Source: Darksidea phi (lineage: Eukaryota > Ascomycota > Dothideomycetes > Pleosporales > Lentitheciaceae). Taken from it: a stretch of 34,703 bases of DNA. Position numbers and translations under genes: made by a program. A model generated the notes under the pieces. It searched no databases. It saw only the letters and a list, made by a program, of their open reading frames with translations, and had not been told where the DNA came from. Shown one piece after another: positions 10,100-19,348 of this stretch. The stretch is from contig JASJFT010000330.1 of the NCBI GenBank assembly GCA_030770425.1, forward strand, positions 1 to 34,703. Direction: 5' to 3'. Numbering within the stretch: the stretch's first letter is position 1; each line of letters starts with the position of its first letter.

Positions 10100-10826
10100 G
10101 CTGTAGCGTGTAGAGAATGAGACACATTGAGACGACCGCTCATGGCAGGCTCTCCCAGAGTCCAATCCGTCCTTCGCATGTTTCTCAAGGAAACTTTATT
10201 TAAGCTTCTTCAACCAAGAGAATTTGTTGGAAGCGTCTCAGCTGGAGTAAATCTAGACATCGGTCTGAGATGGGTCCGACCTCAAGCCACCTCATCAACT
10301 CAGCCGCGGCAATACGCAGCCACGCACCCACCTTGACAAGTCGGTTGTCTTGCACAAACACAAACATCGAATGCTTGAAGTTTCCACTCCTATCCCTTTA
10401 AAATGTTGGGTGTGATTACACAGACGTTTCGCGGGTTGAATACTTGCTCAACAAAGAGAGATCGGCAAGAAACCACCCTGCAGTATCCTGCACAGCCGCG
10501 AATAGAAGACATTGTCAGCCTGGTTGCCTACTCGCGTACGTCGAAGGCTGGGAGCTGCTGAGGGACGTCTCGCATGTCAGACTCATGTCCAATGACCTTC
10601 GATGGTGAGTCTGTAAGTGCAGCCAGCCAGCCTAACACTCACACCGTCTCTTTCTAATGTCCTCGACGCATAAACCCACGCCAGCGCGACTACAGTGATG
10701 AAAAAGCTTAAGCCATCCAAAACTCATAACACATCGCCATCACCGCGTCCTTGAAAACACCACATACTCCCCTCGCCATCCTCGCACCGTCCCATCTGGA
10801 AACCCCAGCTCTTCACCACCAACATT
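10100..10826. other. Intergenic, no gene seen
   Basis: This 727-bp stretch between two plus-strand genes has only short unconvincing ORFs. C- and CT-rich sequence before 10827 is probably promoter and leader of the next gene. Confidence 0.5.
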
Positions 10827-12245
10827 ATGGGGGTAACAATTCTCCCCTCCCTCACCCGCAAAACTTCTGACCCCGCCCCAATCCCCTACACAGGCGACCC
10901 ACTCCGCCTCTGCTGGGCCGATATCCTCCTCTTCTGCAGCCAACTCTGGTCACTCCCCGGCATCATCTACCCGTTTAATCGCTGGGATAGCGGTAAACTC
11001 GATGAGCTATACCCGTCGGGACAAAATCTACTCGCTCTAGTGTTGCACGGATTTCTTATTCTCCTACAGACTGCATTTTTCGTAACGCTACCGGTGATGG
11101 TGGTGTTACCTGTTTGGACAGCGGCCGCGTATGTGTGTGCTGTGATGGCTGTGAATTGGGGTATTTGCAGGGTTTTGAATGGAGGGGAGGCGGTAGTGCA
11201 GAGTAGAATCGAGCTGGGAGAGGATGTAGAAAGGCATAAGGAGGAGAAGTGGATCTACCTTAATGGCGTATCCATCGGGTATGCTTCCCATCCAAGCCAT
11301 TCTCTGGCGCACATCCCATCGAACACCAAACGCTAACATTTGCCTAGCCATCACTGGCTCCAAAGCAACGCCGATCGCCTAGCTTTGACATTCCGTCGTC
11401 CGATCACAGGCGTGCATAACCGCACGTATGGCATCATTTTCGATCTGATCCAATGCATCATCGAGCGCAACTTCTGCTACGCCACAGCTGATATCCGCCG
11501 TTCCTACGCTGTCGTCAAAGCCAGCCTGCTCGCCGAGGATAGTAAAAAAGTCGTTCTGATCTTGCACAGTCAAGGCGGGATCGAAGGCGGACTGATTTTG
11601 GACTGGCTACTGAGCGAACGTATGCACTTTCGATCTTACCAACCTTTACCCATCAATCGCCGAGATTAGCTGACGATGCCTTCGATAGTTCCGTTCGACA
11701 CGATTCGCAAACTAGAAATCTACACATTCGGCTCAGCATCCAACCACTTCAACAACCCCGCTCGCGACTCTAAGGTGACCCGCAGCCCCAACGCAATTCG
11801 CCACATTGAGCACTACGCTGCAAGTGGAGAGTTCGTCGCACGCTGGGGCGTACTGACTTTTGCACGGATGGAGAATAGATACATGGGTCGCGTCTTCATC
11901 CGCCCAGGAACCGGCCACCTCCTCAATCAGCACTACTTGAACTGCATCTTCCCGCTTGACAGAGATCAGCATGTGTTAGAGAACAATTCTTTTATGGACA
12001 TGGAAGTTTCGTTTACGAGTGATGGGGCAGAGGATGCGGCGCGGAAGGAGTATTTGGAGACCTTATTAAATGACGGTAACGGTATCAGCGGAGCTGTCGT
12101 GGAGGACCGGCGGGATGGTGTAGAGCGGCTGGAAGTAACCTCGGCTGGGGAGATTTCTATAGTTGAACAAAAGGGAGAGAAGGCGAAGGTGAGGGACTTT
12201 TCGAGACTGTGGTGCTATCGCAATGGGAGATCGCCAAAGGATTAG
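10827..12245 (+). CDS. Membrane-anchored alpha/beta-hydrolase-like protein
   Basis: Three exons (10827-11278, 11348-11619, 11689-12245) with two 69-bp introns, both starting gtatgc, join to 426 residues. Two hydrophobic segments lie at about 67-93 and 94-115 (LLALVLHGFLILLQTAFFV and MVVLPVWTAAAYVCAVM), so the N-terminus is probably membrane bound. After the first intron comes a hydrolase-like region with a nucleophile-elbow motif, LILHSQGG (Ser about 225). It is followed by the strand LEIYTFGSASNHF and a late His in RPGTGHLLNQHY, which could supply the catalytic His. This pattern is common in a fungal family of uncharacterised DUF676/lipase-like proteins. The substrate is unknown. Choosing the downstream acceptor at 11688 restores the reading frame. 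Confidence 0.7.
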
Positions 12246-12488
12246 ACTCATGTTCAATGGAGCAGATGACGCACGATGACCTAGATCTCCTATAAAGATT
12301 CCGCTCCAGACATGTGGTGATCTGGGCTCTAGCAACGTCCGTCATAGCAAGCGGACCGTTGGAGGTGATATGGATAGATTGTTCGGACCAAAATGAAATT
12401 GACTCTGGGTAATCTACTGAACCAGATTGACTATTGCACAAGTGTATGTAACATGGGGTGTCTTTGGTGAAATTATGAGGAAATGCTC
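12246..12488. other. Convergent 3' flanks of hydrolase-like gene and ATP4
   Basis: No separate gene is seen. The very short last exon and the 3' UTR of ATP4 probably lie at the right side of this stretch. Confidence 0.4.
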
Positions 12489-12567
12489 TTAGGTCGCTTA
12501 TGCCTTCTGGGAAACAATCCCTAGAGCACGTCAGTATTATCACTCGCATCGCACAAAGGAGACTTAC

Positions 12568-13402
12568 TCTCAACATCGGCAACGCTTTGGTCAAGAATCT
12601 GCTTCAGGACCCTGGGGTTCTCCAGCTCTTTCTCGATCTTGGCGATAACAGACTCCGCAAGCTCGCGCTGCTGTCTTTGCTTCACCTGTCCCTCGTAACG
12701 GACCCACGAGTCCAGAACGGTCTTAGCCTCATGGGCAATGGCCGTCTTCTGCTCTAGCTCGAATGCCTGAGCCTCGAGCTTGGCGGTTTCCTGCACAGTG
12801 TCAGTCCCGGTCGGTCAAGCGGAGATTCTACTCATCGCTGCCATCGTACCTTGGAAACTTCGAAAAGGGTCTTGGTGATGTCGATAACACCGCCGAGGTC
12901 CTGGACACTCGTGATGCGCTCCTTCACAGCCGAGGTGTGATCTGACCGAGCCGCGTTCAAGATGCCGGAGATCTTGTCAATCTGCTGCTGCGCATAGCTG
13001 GACCACGCAGGTCCAGCGTAGTGAGCGACAGCCCAGAAAATGGTCAACAAACTGAGGGCGACGATGGACTCCTCGTTCACGACGTAGAGCTCGTTGCTGA
13101 TGGCAGCCACGCTAAGACCGGCGCCGGCGGAGAGCACGGCGGCTTTAGTGATAGGACTGTTTCCGGGGACGGGTATCGCATCGAGCAGCGACTGTGCCTT
13201 CTTCTTAGGGTCCTCCTGCGGCACATTGGAGTTGTAGCGGGCCGGCGTGATTTGGGCCGTGATGGCTGGCAGGGTGCGGAAGGGAAGCGTAGGACGGAGA
13301 CGGGCGGCGCCTGTTGCGGGTGAGTACGGGGGCCAATGGCATCAAAAAGCCATCATTGAGCTTCTACGTACCGACCGCGCTCCTTGCGAGACGAGAGGCC
13401 AT
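12568..13402 (-). CDS. ATP4: Mitochondrial ATP synthase subunit 4 (b subunit of F1Fo)
   Basis: The exons that can be read are 13402-13372, 13310-12850 and 12790-12568 on the minus strand (238 residues), with introns of 61 and 59 bp. The protein is the peripheral-stalk b subunit of the inner-membrane ATP synthase. It begins with an Arg/Ser presequence (MASRLARSAVGAARLRP). The family core follows: AISNELYVVNEESIV, a hydrophobic segment (ALSLLTIFWAVAHYAG), and a long stalk helix with ETAKLEAQAFELEQK, AHEAKTVLDSWVRYE and LKQILDQSVADVE. A gtaagt donor follows the last of these, with branch-like ctgac before several acceptors. The terminal exon adds only a few residues in relatives. Here acceptors at about 12521, 12507 and 12497 are possible, and the last gives an immediate stop near 12489. 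I could not decide between them. Confidence 0.9.
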
Positions 13403-13596
13403 TGCTGTAGATGAGAGTGGGGAGGTTTGAGGTGTCCGTGATGGAGTTGAGAGCTTTCCCGCTGCAGATTCAAAGCGCCAAGGCTGCTTAGCCCCGAGGT
13501 TCGGCCGGCGTAACTTTTTTCGTGATATATGAACTTCAACGACTATGGCAAGGATCAATAACTCACCAACACACTGTATACCGGCTCAGGAACGAA
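13403..13596. promoter_or_regulatory. 194-bp bidirectional promoter, ATP4 / NOC4
   Basis: Start codons lie at 13402 (minus) and 13597 (plus). An in-frame ATG at 13522 could extend Noc4 by 25 residues, but those residues look non-conserved. Confidence 0.6.
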
Positions 13597-15333
13597 ATGT
13601 CGGGTACCAAAACCGTTGCTATAGCGGGGGCCAAGAGGAAAAGAGTATCGAACAAGGCTGAACGTCGTCAGATAAAATCAAAGCCCAGCCGAACGTCCAG
13701 CGAAGAAGGCGACGACCCTCAGACGGAAATAGCGCGGCTCGAATCGCAGCTTCTTGAGTCTCGAAAGCACTACAATAACATAGTTACGCTTCTTCAGCTT
13801 GCCAAAAAGTCAGTCCATGAGGATGAGACATCCATTCTCGCCGCAGTCGCATTGTGTCGAGTTTTTGTCCGGTTGCTATCAAGTGGAGATATGGTGAAGA
13901 GCAAAGGAATGGCGTCTTCAGAAGCGCTCATTGTGTCGTGGTTGAAGGAGAGATATCGAGAATACATCAGTGTGCTGTTGGACCTTTTCTTGCGCAGCGA
14001 GCACGCTCCAAAGCAGTCTGTCGCACTCACACTGCTGATTCGGTTGGTCAAGGAAGACTCGAAGCAGAAGGACTATAACTGGAAGAAAAGCCCGCTTCCT
14101 CGGATGGTAGAGATGGTGCTTCTTCTTCCAGAGAATGATGCAACTCGCGACGAGTTTGCTGAGAAGTACTTCACAACATTCGACGACATCCGGTTCTATA
14201 CTTTCCAGACTATTAGGTAGGCGCACTATACATATTCACCGCATACGCCACGCTGACAGCTACAGGAACGTCCTCCGTTCCGACCTCAATGGCTCTGAGA
14301 AACAACGAGTGGCTGCCAACAGCCTTTCGTTACTACTTTCTTTAGATGCTGTACCATCATCCGAGGCCGATATTCAGAACTTCTACACCGAACCGCACGG
14401 AAAGAGCCCAGTCCCGTCTTTGGACGCGTACAAGGAGCAAGCACAAGAGGCCTGGTTAGCAACCCTGCGAACTGGCATGAGTAAGGAACAGCGAAAATCG
14501 ATACTGGGCGTCTTTTCACACCAGATCGCCCCGTGGTTTCCACAGCCGGAGATGCTTATGGACTTCCTTACCGACTCGTACGATGTCGGTGGAGCAACAT
14601 CTCTACTCGCCCTGTCCGGATTATATTATTTGATCTCCGAAAAGAACCTCGACTATCCATCTTTCTACCAAAAACTATATTCTCTGTTAGATGAGAATCT
14701 CCTACATTCAAAACACAGGTCACGCTTCTTCCGACTGCTGGATACCTTCATGTCGTCTACGCATTTACCAGCGACCCTCGTTGCGAGCTTCATCAAACGC
14801 CTCTCACGATTAGCCCTACGCGCACCCCCAGCAGGTATCGTCGTGGTGATTCCTTGGGTCTACAATATGTTCAAGCGCCATCCAGCCTGCACATTCATGA
14901 TGCATCGCGAAACAAGAGGGCCAGAGGCAATGAAGCAGCTTGAAGAGGAGGGCATGAACGACCCTTTTGATATGAACGAACTGGATCCACTCGTTACAGA
15001 CGCCATCGCAAGTAGTGTCTGGGAGCTTGAGTCATTACAAACCCACTATCATCCCAATGTTGCCACGCTAGCCAAAGTCATCTCTGAGCAGTTTACGAAG
15101 CGATCCTACAATCTTGAAGACTTCTTGGACCACTCCTATACTGCGGTATGTGCCACTCTTATCTCGCTCATCAATGTGGCTAACGAACATTGCAGTTGCT
15201 CGACAGTGAGCTCGGGAGAGATCTGAAGAAAGACCCAGAGGTTGAGTTTGAAATTCCAAAGCGTATATTCACTTCAGAAGAGGGTCTAAATCCCCTCGGT
15301 CAGCTTTGGACCCAAGTGGTTGAATCAAGGTAG
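13597..15333 (+). CDS. NOC4: Nucleolar complex protein 4 (40S ribosome assembly)
   Basis: Three exons (13597-14216, 14266-15145, 15196-15333) with 49- and 50-bp introns give 545 residues, close to yeast Noc4 (552). Noc4 is a CBF/Mak21-family protein that acts with Nop14 in the small-subunit processome in the nucleolus. The N-terminus is basic (AGAKRKRVSNKAERRQIK). Characteristic segments are DDIRFYTFQTIR, LSGLYYLISEKNLDYPSFY, KLYSLLDENLLHSKHRSRF, FIKRLSRLALRAPP and CTFMMHR. The C-terminus has the typical NDPFDMNELDP, SSVWELESLQTHYHPNV and YNLEDFLDHSY motifs. It diverges from ATP4. Confidence 0.95.
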
Positions 15334-15685
15334 AAAGCCAAACAAATGATAAGACGCCCCTAAGGTGCGTTGGATAGCAACTCTCCAGCACTCCAGCATG
15401 ATATGATTTACTCTCCCTTCTACATTTAGCCAGTCTTATGCAATGCATGTGATTATGTAAGGCTGTCAAAAACCGCGACACGTGATGGCGAAGCGACGCG
15501 ATATGCACGGGCCACTCAAGCTTGGCGCGCCGGTCTCACGATATCTAGACGCAGCGGGACCTCTATTGCCCCACCAGTTGACTTCAACTCCTTCTCTCTT
15601 GGGACACTGTTCTCATTCGAGAACATAGTTGACGTTTTCTCAGTAGGCATATATTTCACATCCATCTCCGACCGTTCCAGCAACT
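15334..15685. other. Intergenic, promoter of the CCCH gene
   Basis: No gene is seen. The stretch separates the NOC4 stop from the start of the CCCH protein gene. Confidence 0.5.
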
Positions 15686-16906
15686 ATGTCGCGCCCTCGC
15701 GGACCGCCACCCTACACGACGAGCGACATCGCGAAACTGACTACGCCGACGCAAAAGTTCGTAGCGCAGGCTGAGCTGAACAGTATGTATATCCAGCGGG
15801 GAAATGGCTGTTCATTAACACCGCTGCACAGGCTACATTGCCGGCCACGAGCTTGCAGACAAGCGCGACAAAGGCCTGCTCATGCCGTATCGGAATTCCT
15901 GGAAGCCCAATGGCGCACCCCACCCGGACAACACAACCGGTTCCGGTGGAGACCTCGGAGCCTCCCATGATGGTATCCCCAGTGGATCGGATGTTAACTG
16001 CGATCTAGCTGCGAGGACTTTCGGACCGATCCGTACCAACAACCGGCGTGATGGCGCGCGTAGTCGCGGAACAGGCCGTGGATCTGGGGCCTTCCATCCA
16101 TATCGGCAACCTCAGCAGGCCCGGACTAGATTCGTAAAGCGCGCAGCAGCCTTTGCCAACAATGCTCCCATGCTAGAGTCTGCCCAGGTCAGCCCCAAGT
16201 TCGCAAGTGCTTTCGGACGGCAAGTTAACGATGGACACAAACAGAGTTCCGGCCGGCCCATCAAGTCGTTGACCTTCTGCCCAGCCTTCACCTCTACAGG
16301 TATCTACGACCGGACCTCGGATCCCTTATGCCTCCCGCCCTTGGTCTGGTTTCTAACGCATGTGTAGGGAAATGTACGCGCTTCAGGTGCCCGGATACCC
16401 ACGACACCGGCAAGCAAGCACTGTGCAAGCTTTACCTGTACAAGGATGAGTGCACCAAAGGCGACCTTTGCCATCTGTCGCATCAGCCGAGCCCACACAA
16501 TGCTCCGCATTGTCTCTACTACCGGAGTGGCCGGTGCACCAACTCCCCGTGTCTATTCGCTCATGTCAACGTCGATAATGCGGCGCCGGTCTGTGAGGCC
16601 TTTGGGCGACTCGGTTACTGCGAAGAAGGCGCTCAATGCGCCAACCTACACGTCTATGAGTGTCCCGACTTTTCTAACATGGGTTCATGTGCCGCTGGGG
16701 ATCGCTGCTCTTTGAGGCATGTTCACCATGCGTCACGTATGAAAGCAGCAGCTCGCCGCTCATCTGGTATTCCAAGCCCCCCGAATAACTCGGACTTGAG
16801 TCAGGTAGAGCACATCACGGGCGATACTAACCCCCCCTCTGAACTGCATGCGATCAGTCAGCAGCATGATTACGTTGCATTCGACCTCGAAGACCGAGTC
16901 ATTTAG
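15686..16906 (+). CDS. Five-finger CCCH zinc-finger protein (ZC3H3/Red5-like)
   Basis: Three exons (15686-15782, 15832-16299, 16368-16906) give 367 residues. The N-terminal half is basic and Gly/Arg-rich. The C-terminal half has five consecutive CCCH fingers. The first, C-x8-C-x4-C-x3-H (CPAF to PDTH), is formed across the second intron, which supports that splice. The next are C-x8-C-x5-C-x3-H (CKLY...HLSH), C-x7-C-x4-C-x3-H (CLYY...LFAH), and two more C-x8-C-x5-C-x3-H. Five tandem fingers are the layout of human ZC3H3 and fission yeast Red5, nuclear RNA-binding proteins tied to polyadenylation and exosome-linked RNA decay. That role is inferred by family. A short Ser-rich tail ends the protein. 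Confidence 0.85.
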
Positions 16907-17430
16907 TGTCACACGATACTTCTCTGCTGAGAGCTGTAGGTTCCCTTCACCCGTTTCCTCGGTCTTTCCTAATCTCGTCGCGTACTTCAAGTTTGCAAAT
17001 TCATCGACTTCGGAGTATAGGTAGGTATCTTGGAGATGGGGATATACCCAGGACGTACGGCGCCCTTCCTTTCACTCGGTGATACCCAGTCCGGTGCGTT
17101 GACATCGAACACTCCATCTGCATGTTGCAAGGCGTTTGATCCATTGGATCCTGGTCCCCCAAAGGCTGCATAGTCAGGGGCTTGTACATTACGACAGTAA
17201 CTCTATGTCCAGAGACTTTGGTCTCCGTTTTTGGGGGTTTCTATCGCCGCTTTTGGAGTTACTTGTACCTAAAGTGCCAGGCCGCGGCGCCTATTGGGTC
17301 GCCTGACCCCCATATATATCCGTTGGACGAATCGTACCCGTGGAGGGCAGCAATTCGTCTCGTTCATACCATAATGCTGCAGTCTGTTAATGAGCATACC
17401 ATCTGACCTCTACGCTGCCTACTGTGACCC
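16907..17430. other. Intergenic, left edge of accessory block
   Basis: No gene is seen. Only short ORFs without recognisable similarity are present. Confidence 0.5.
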
Positions 17431-17701
17431 AGTCCTAACACCTATAACCCCGTTAGCTTTTCTTACCTAGTACCGCCCTATCCTATCTCCTTTTATACTT
17501 CCTAAAATTTATAATAACTTAATACCATTAAAAATGGACCTATATTAATCTAATAAATATATTATTAATTCTTTCTCTATGTCAATCTACAAGATACGAT
17601 AGGGTAGATAGATATAGATACTAGTTATATACTGTAATATAGCTTTTCCTTAGGGAAAAAAAGGAAAAGTAACCCCCCTATCTATAATAACGTATTATTA
17701 A
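17431..17701. other. AT-rich segment with a perfect hairpin
   Basis: This stretch is much richer in A+T than its surroundings, with many TA steps (tataataac, taatctaataaatatatt). It includes a perfect 9-bp inverted repeat, cttttcctt at 17643-17651 and aaggaaaag at 17661-17669. P450 homology stops at its right edge. It looks like a RIP-degraded repeat or insertion remnant, but no transposon domain or terminal repeat could be fixed. Confidence 0.5.
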
Positions 17702-18570
17702 CGTCTTCAGGAGATAGTAAATGGCAGTCGTAAGAAAAGTAGCGACTGTCTCCCCTCCCGCGATCCTGCATATTCAAGTCAGCTCTTTCTCACTCATCGA
17801 AGCCCACTCGCACTCACACTAGCGTAGGATCGTGGGCATTCATCTCTTCCATGCTCACTTCTCCTGATTTGACCTTGCTCGCTATATGAGAGAGGAACTT
17901 AGGCCATTCTTCAGCCGACAGTCTCCTGCGTCGTGTGAGTCTAGACAGTCAATTTTGGTATAACCAGAACGTTCATCGTGAACCGCTACAGTGAGCCACG
18001 GTAAGATTCTATTCCTTAGCATAGCTAGGAATGCATAGCGCCGCAGGTGTCCAATATCGTTATGAAGAATGGATCTTTGACAATCAACTCGGACCAGAAA
18101 TGCGGCCAACCTTCTGAAATCCGTACAACCCCTATGGGTCGACATTGCGACATACCAGATGCTACCGCGTGGAATGATTCACTAAAGGCCATCTCCCCAA
18201 GCTGATCGAAGACAAGCATCTCAACCCACTTGGTCATGTTTAAGCCTTCAGTGTAGCGTTCGTGCATACACTTTTTCATGATGACTTCCTGCTCTACCAA
18301 TGCCCGCATAGAGAATGCAGCTGACAGATTCGACTTCGTCCGGCTATGCTTCTCAGTATCTCCTTCGCTGCCTATACACCCAGATTTATAGGCAGAACGG
18401 TACATATCATAAGACTCAGACTTGACGGGTGAGGGTTTGCCAAAAGCTTGGTGGCCGTAGATGGCTTTCCAGGATTTACAGGACGCAGAAGAGAGTTCGT
18501 TTGGTGAAACGCGGAATACGGAATCTATGCCTGTCGGAGTGGGCTGATCTACGCAATCTGGAGGTGGTGT
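17702..18570 (-). pseudogene. Cytochrome P450 fragment, truncated and frameshifted
   Basis: Reading on the minus strand gives FRVSPNELSSASCKSWKAIY, then KHSRTKSNLSAAFSMRALVE and FDQLGEMAFSESF, all usual in fungal P450s. A 42-bp intron (18155-18114) and a 52-bp intron (17817-17766) are still recognisable. The second joins the helix-I motif LVIAGGETVATFLTTA. Between the introns the frame must change twice (near 18040 and near 17960). The membrane anchor and proline region are missing, as are the ExxR and heme-cysteine regions: homology ends after AIYYLLKT at about 17702, where AT-rich DNA begins. It resembles the P450 pseudogene at 27273-29000 and is probably a decayed paralogue. Confidence 0.8.
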
Positions 18571-18744
18571 TTCCTTTATGGTGCCGTGACCTGTACAAGA
18601 GCCTCCTGAGAAGTAGATTTTCGTATGGATGAATTCGAGTAGTAATTAATACAAAAGCTATCAGAACAGAAGCTAAGTAATAACGACAGGACTGTATATC
18701 CTCTACTATATCATATACCGTATCAACGCTCCGAGGGTAGGTTT
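18571..18744. other. Short AT-rich spacer
   Basis: No gene is seen between two relics. Confidence 0.4.
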
Positions 18745-19100
18745 CCTAACTCCAGATACGTATAGACGTCGTCGATATACTCTATCTCTATAGTAGAGAG
18801 GCCTTCCTCGCGCTCTAAGGATTCTAGGGTTCTGGATTGGAAGGAAGTGGACTTGAAAGATCTGGCAGGATACTAATCTCGATAGGGCCAATATCAGTGT
18901 GCAGGTATGATCCGGTAATGTCAAATGAGATGCGGTAAAGTAGCCTGCCAATATTAAGCGTCTACAGGCACTCGCCGCTGCTCGCGTCCCAGATCTTGAC
19001 CGTGCTGTCGAGCGACGCTGACGCGAGCCGTGCCGAGTCGTGGGAGAAGGCCACTGAGTTGACCGAACTGCTACGCCCCTCGAGCATCTGCAGGCATGCG
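18745..19100 (-). pseudogene. Orphan WD40 C-terminal fragment of a NACHT-WD40-type gene
   Basis: On the minus strand one full WD40 repeat can be read (SVNSVAFSHDSARLASASL, then DSTVKIWDASSGECL), nearly the same as repeats of the large gene upstream. An in-frame TAG at 18964-18962 follows. The frame then continues into TLNIGRLLYRISFD and GSYLHTDIGPIEI, the stretch that usually follows the last WD repeat in these fungal proteins. Nothing upstream of the single repeat is left. TAG could come from CAG (CLQTL) by one C-to-T change. Confidence 0.75.
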
Positions 19101-19348
19101 CTCTATTTCTCTTTGATAGCTGGATATAAACGTTTACATAAACGTAGAGTTTACACAAACCTAAAACAATACGCCAGTGATTCCTTAAACTCGCCTGCAA
19201 TTCTGGTAAGGGCCGAACTAAGGCTTCCGAATGACCGAGGTAAAAAAATCAATGTCTAAAGTTTAGTCTGACTTAAAGGCGCAAAGGATAGCAGTGCAGC
19301 GATTAACTTTACATCAGGTCATATTCCCTAAAGTACTTTACATACTTT
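19101..19348. other. 3' flank of the NACHT-WD40 gene
   Basis: No gene is seen. Confidence 0.4.

Noticed and set aside
13522..13596. Upstream in-frame ATG for Noc4
   Set aside because: It would add 25 residues unlike the family. The ATG at 13597 starts the basic N-terminus expected of Noc4.
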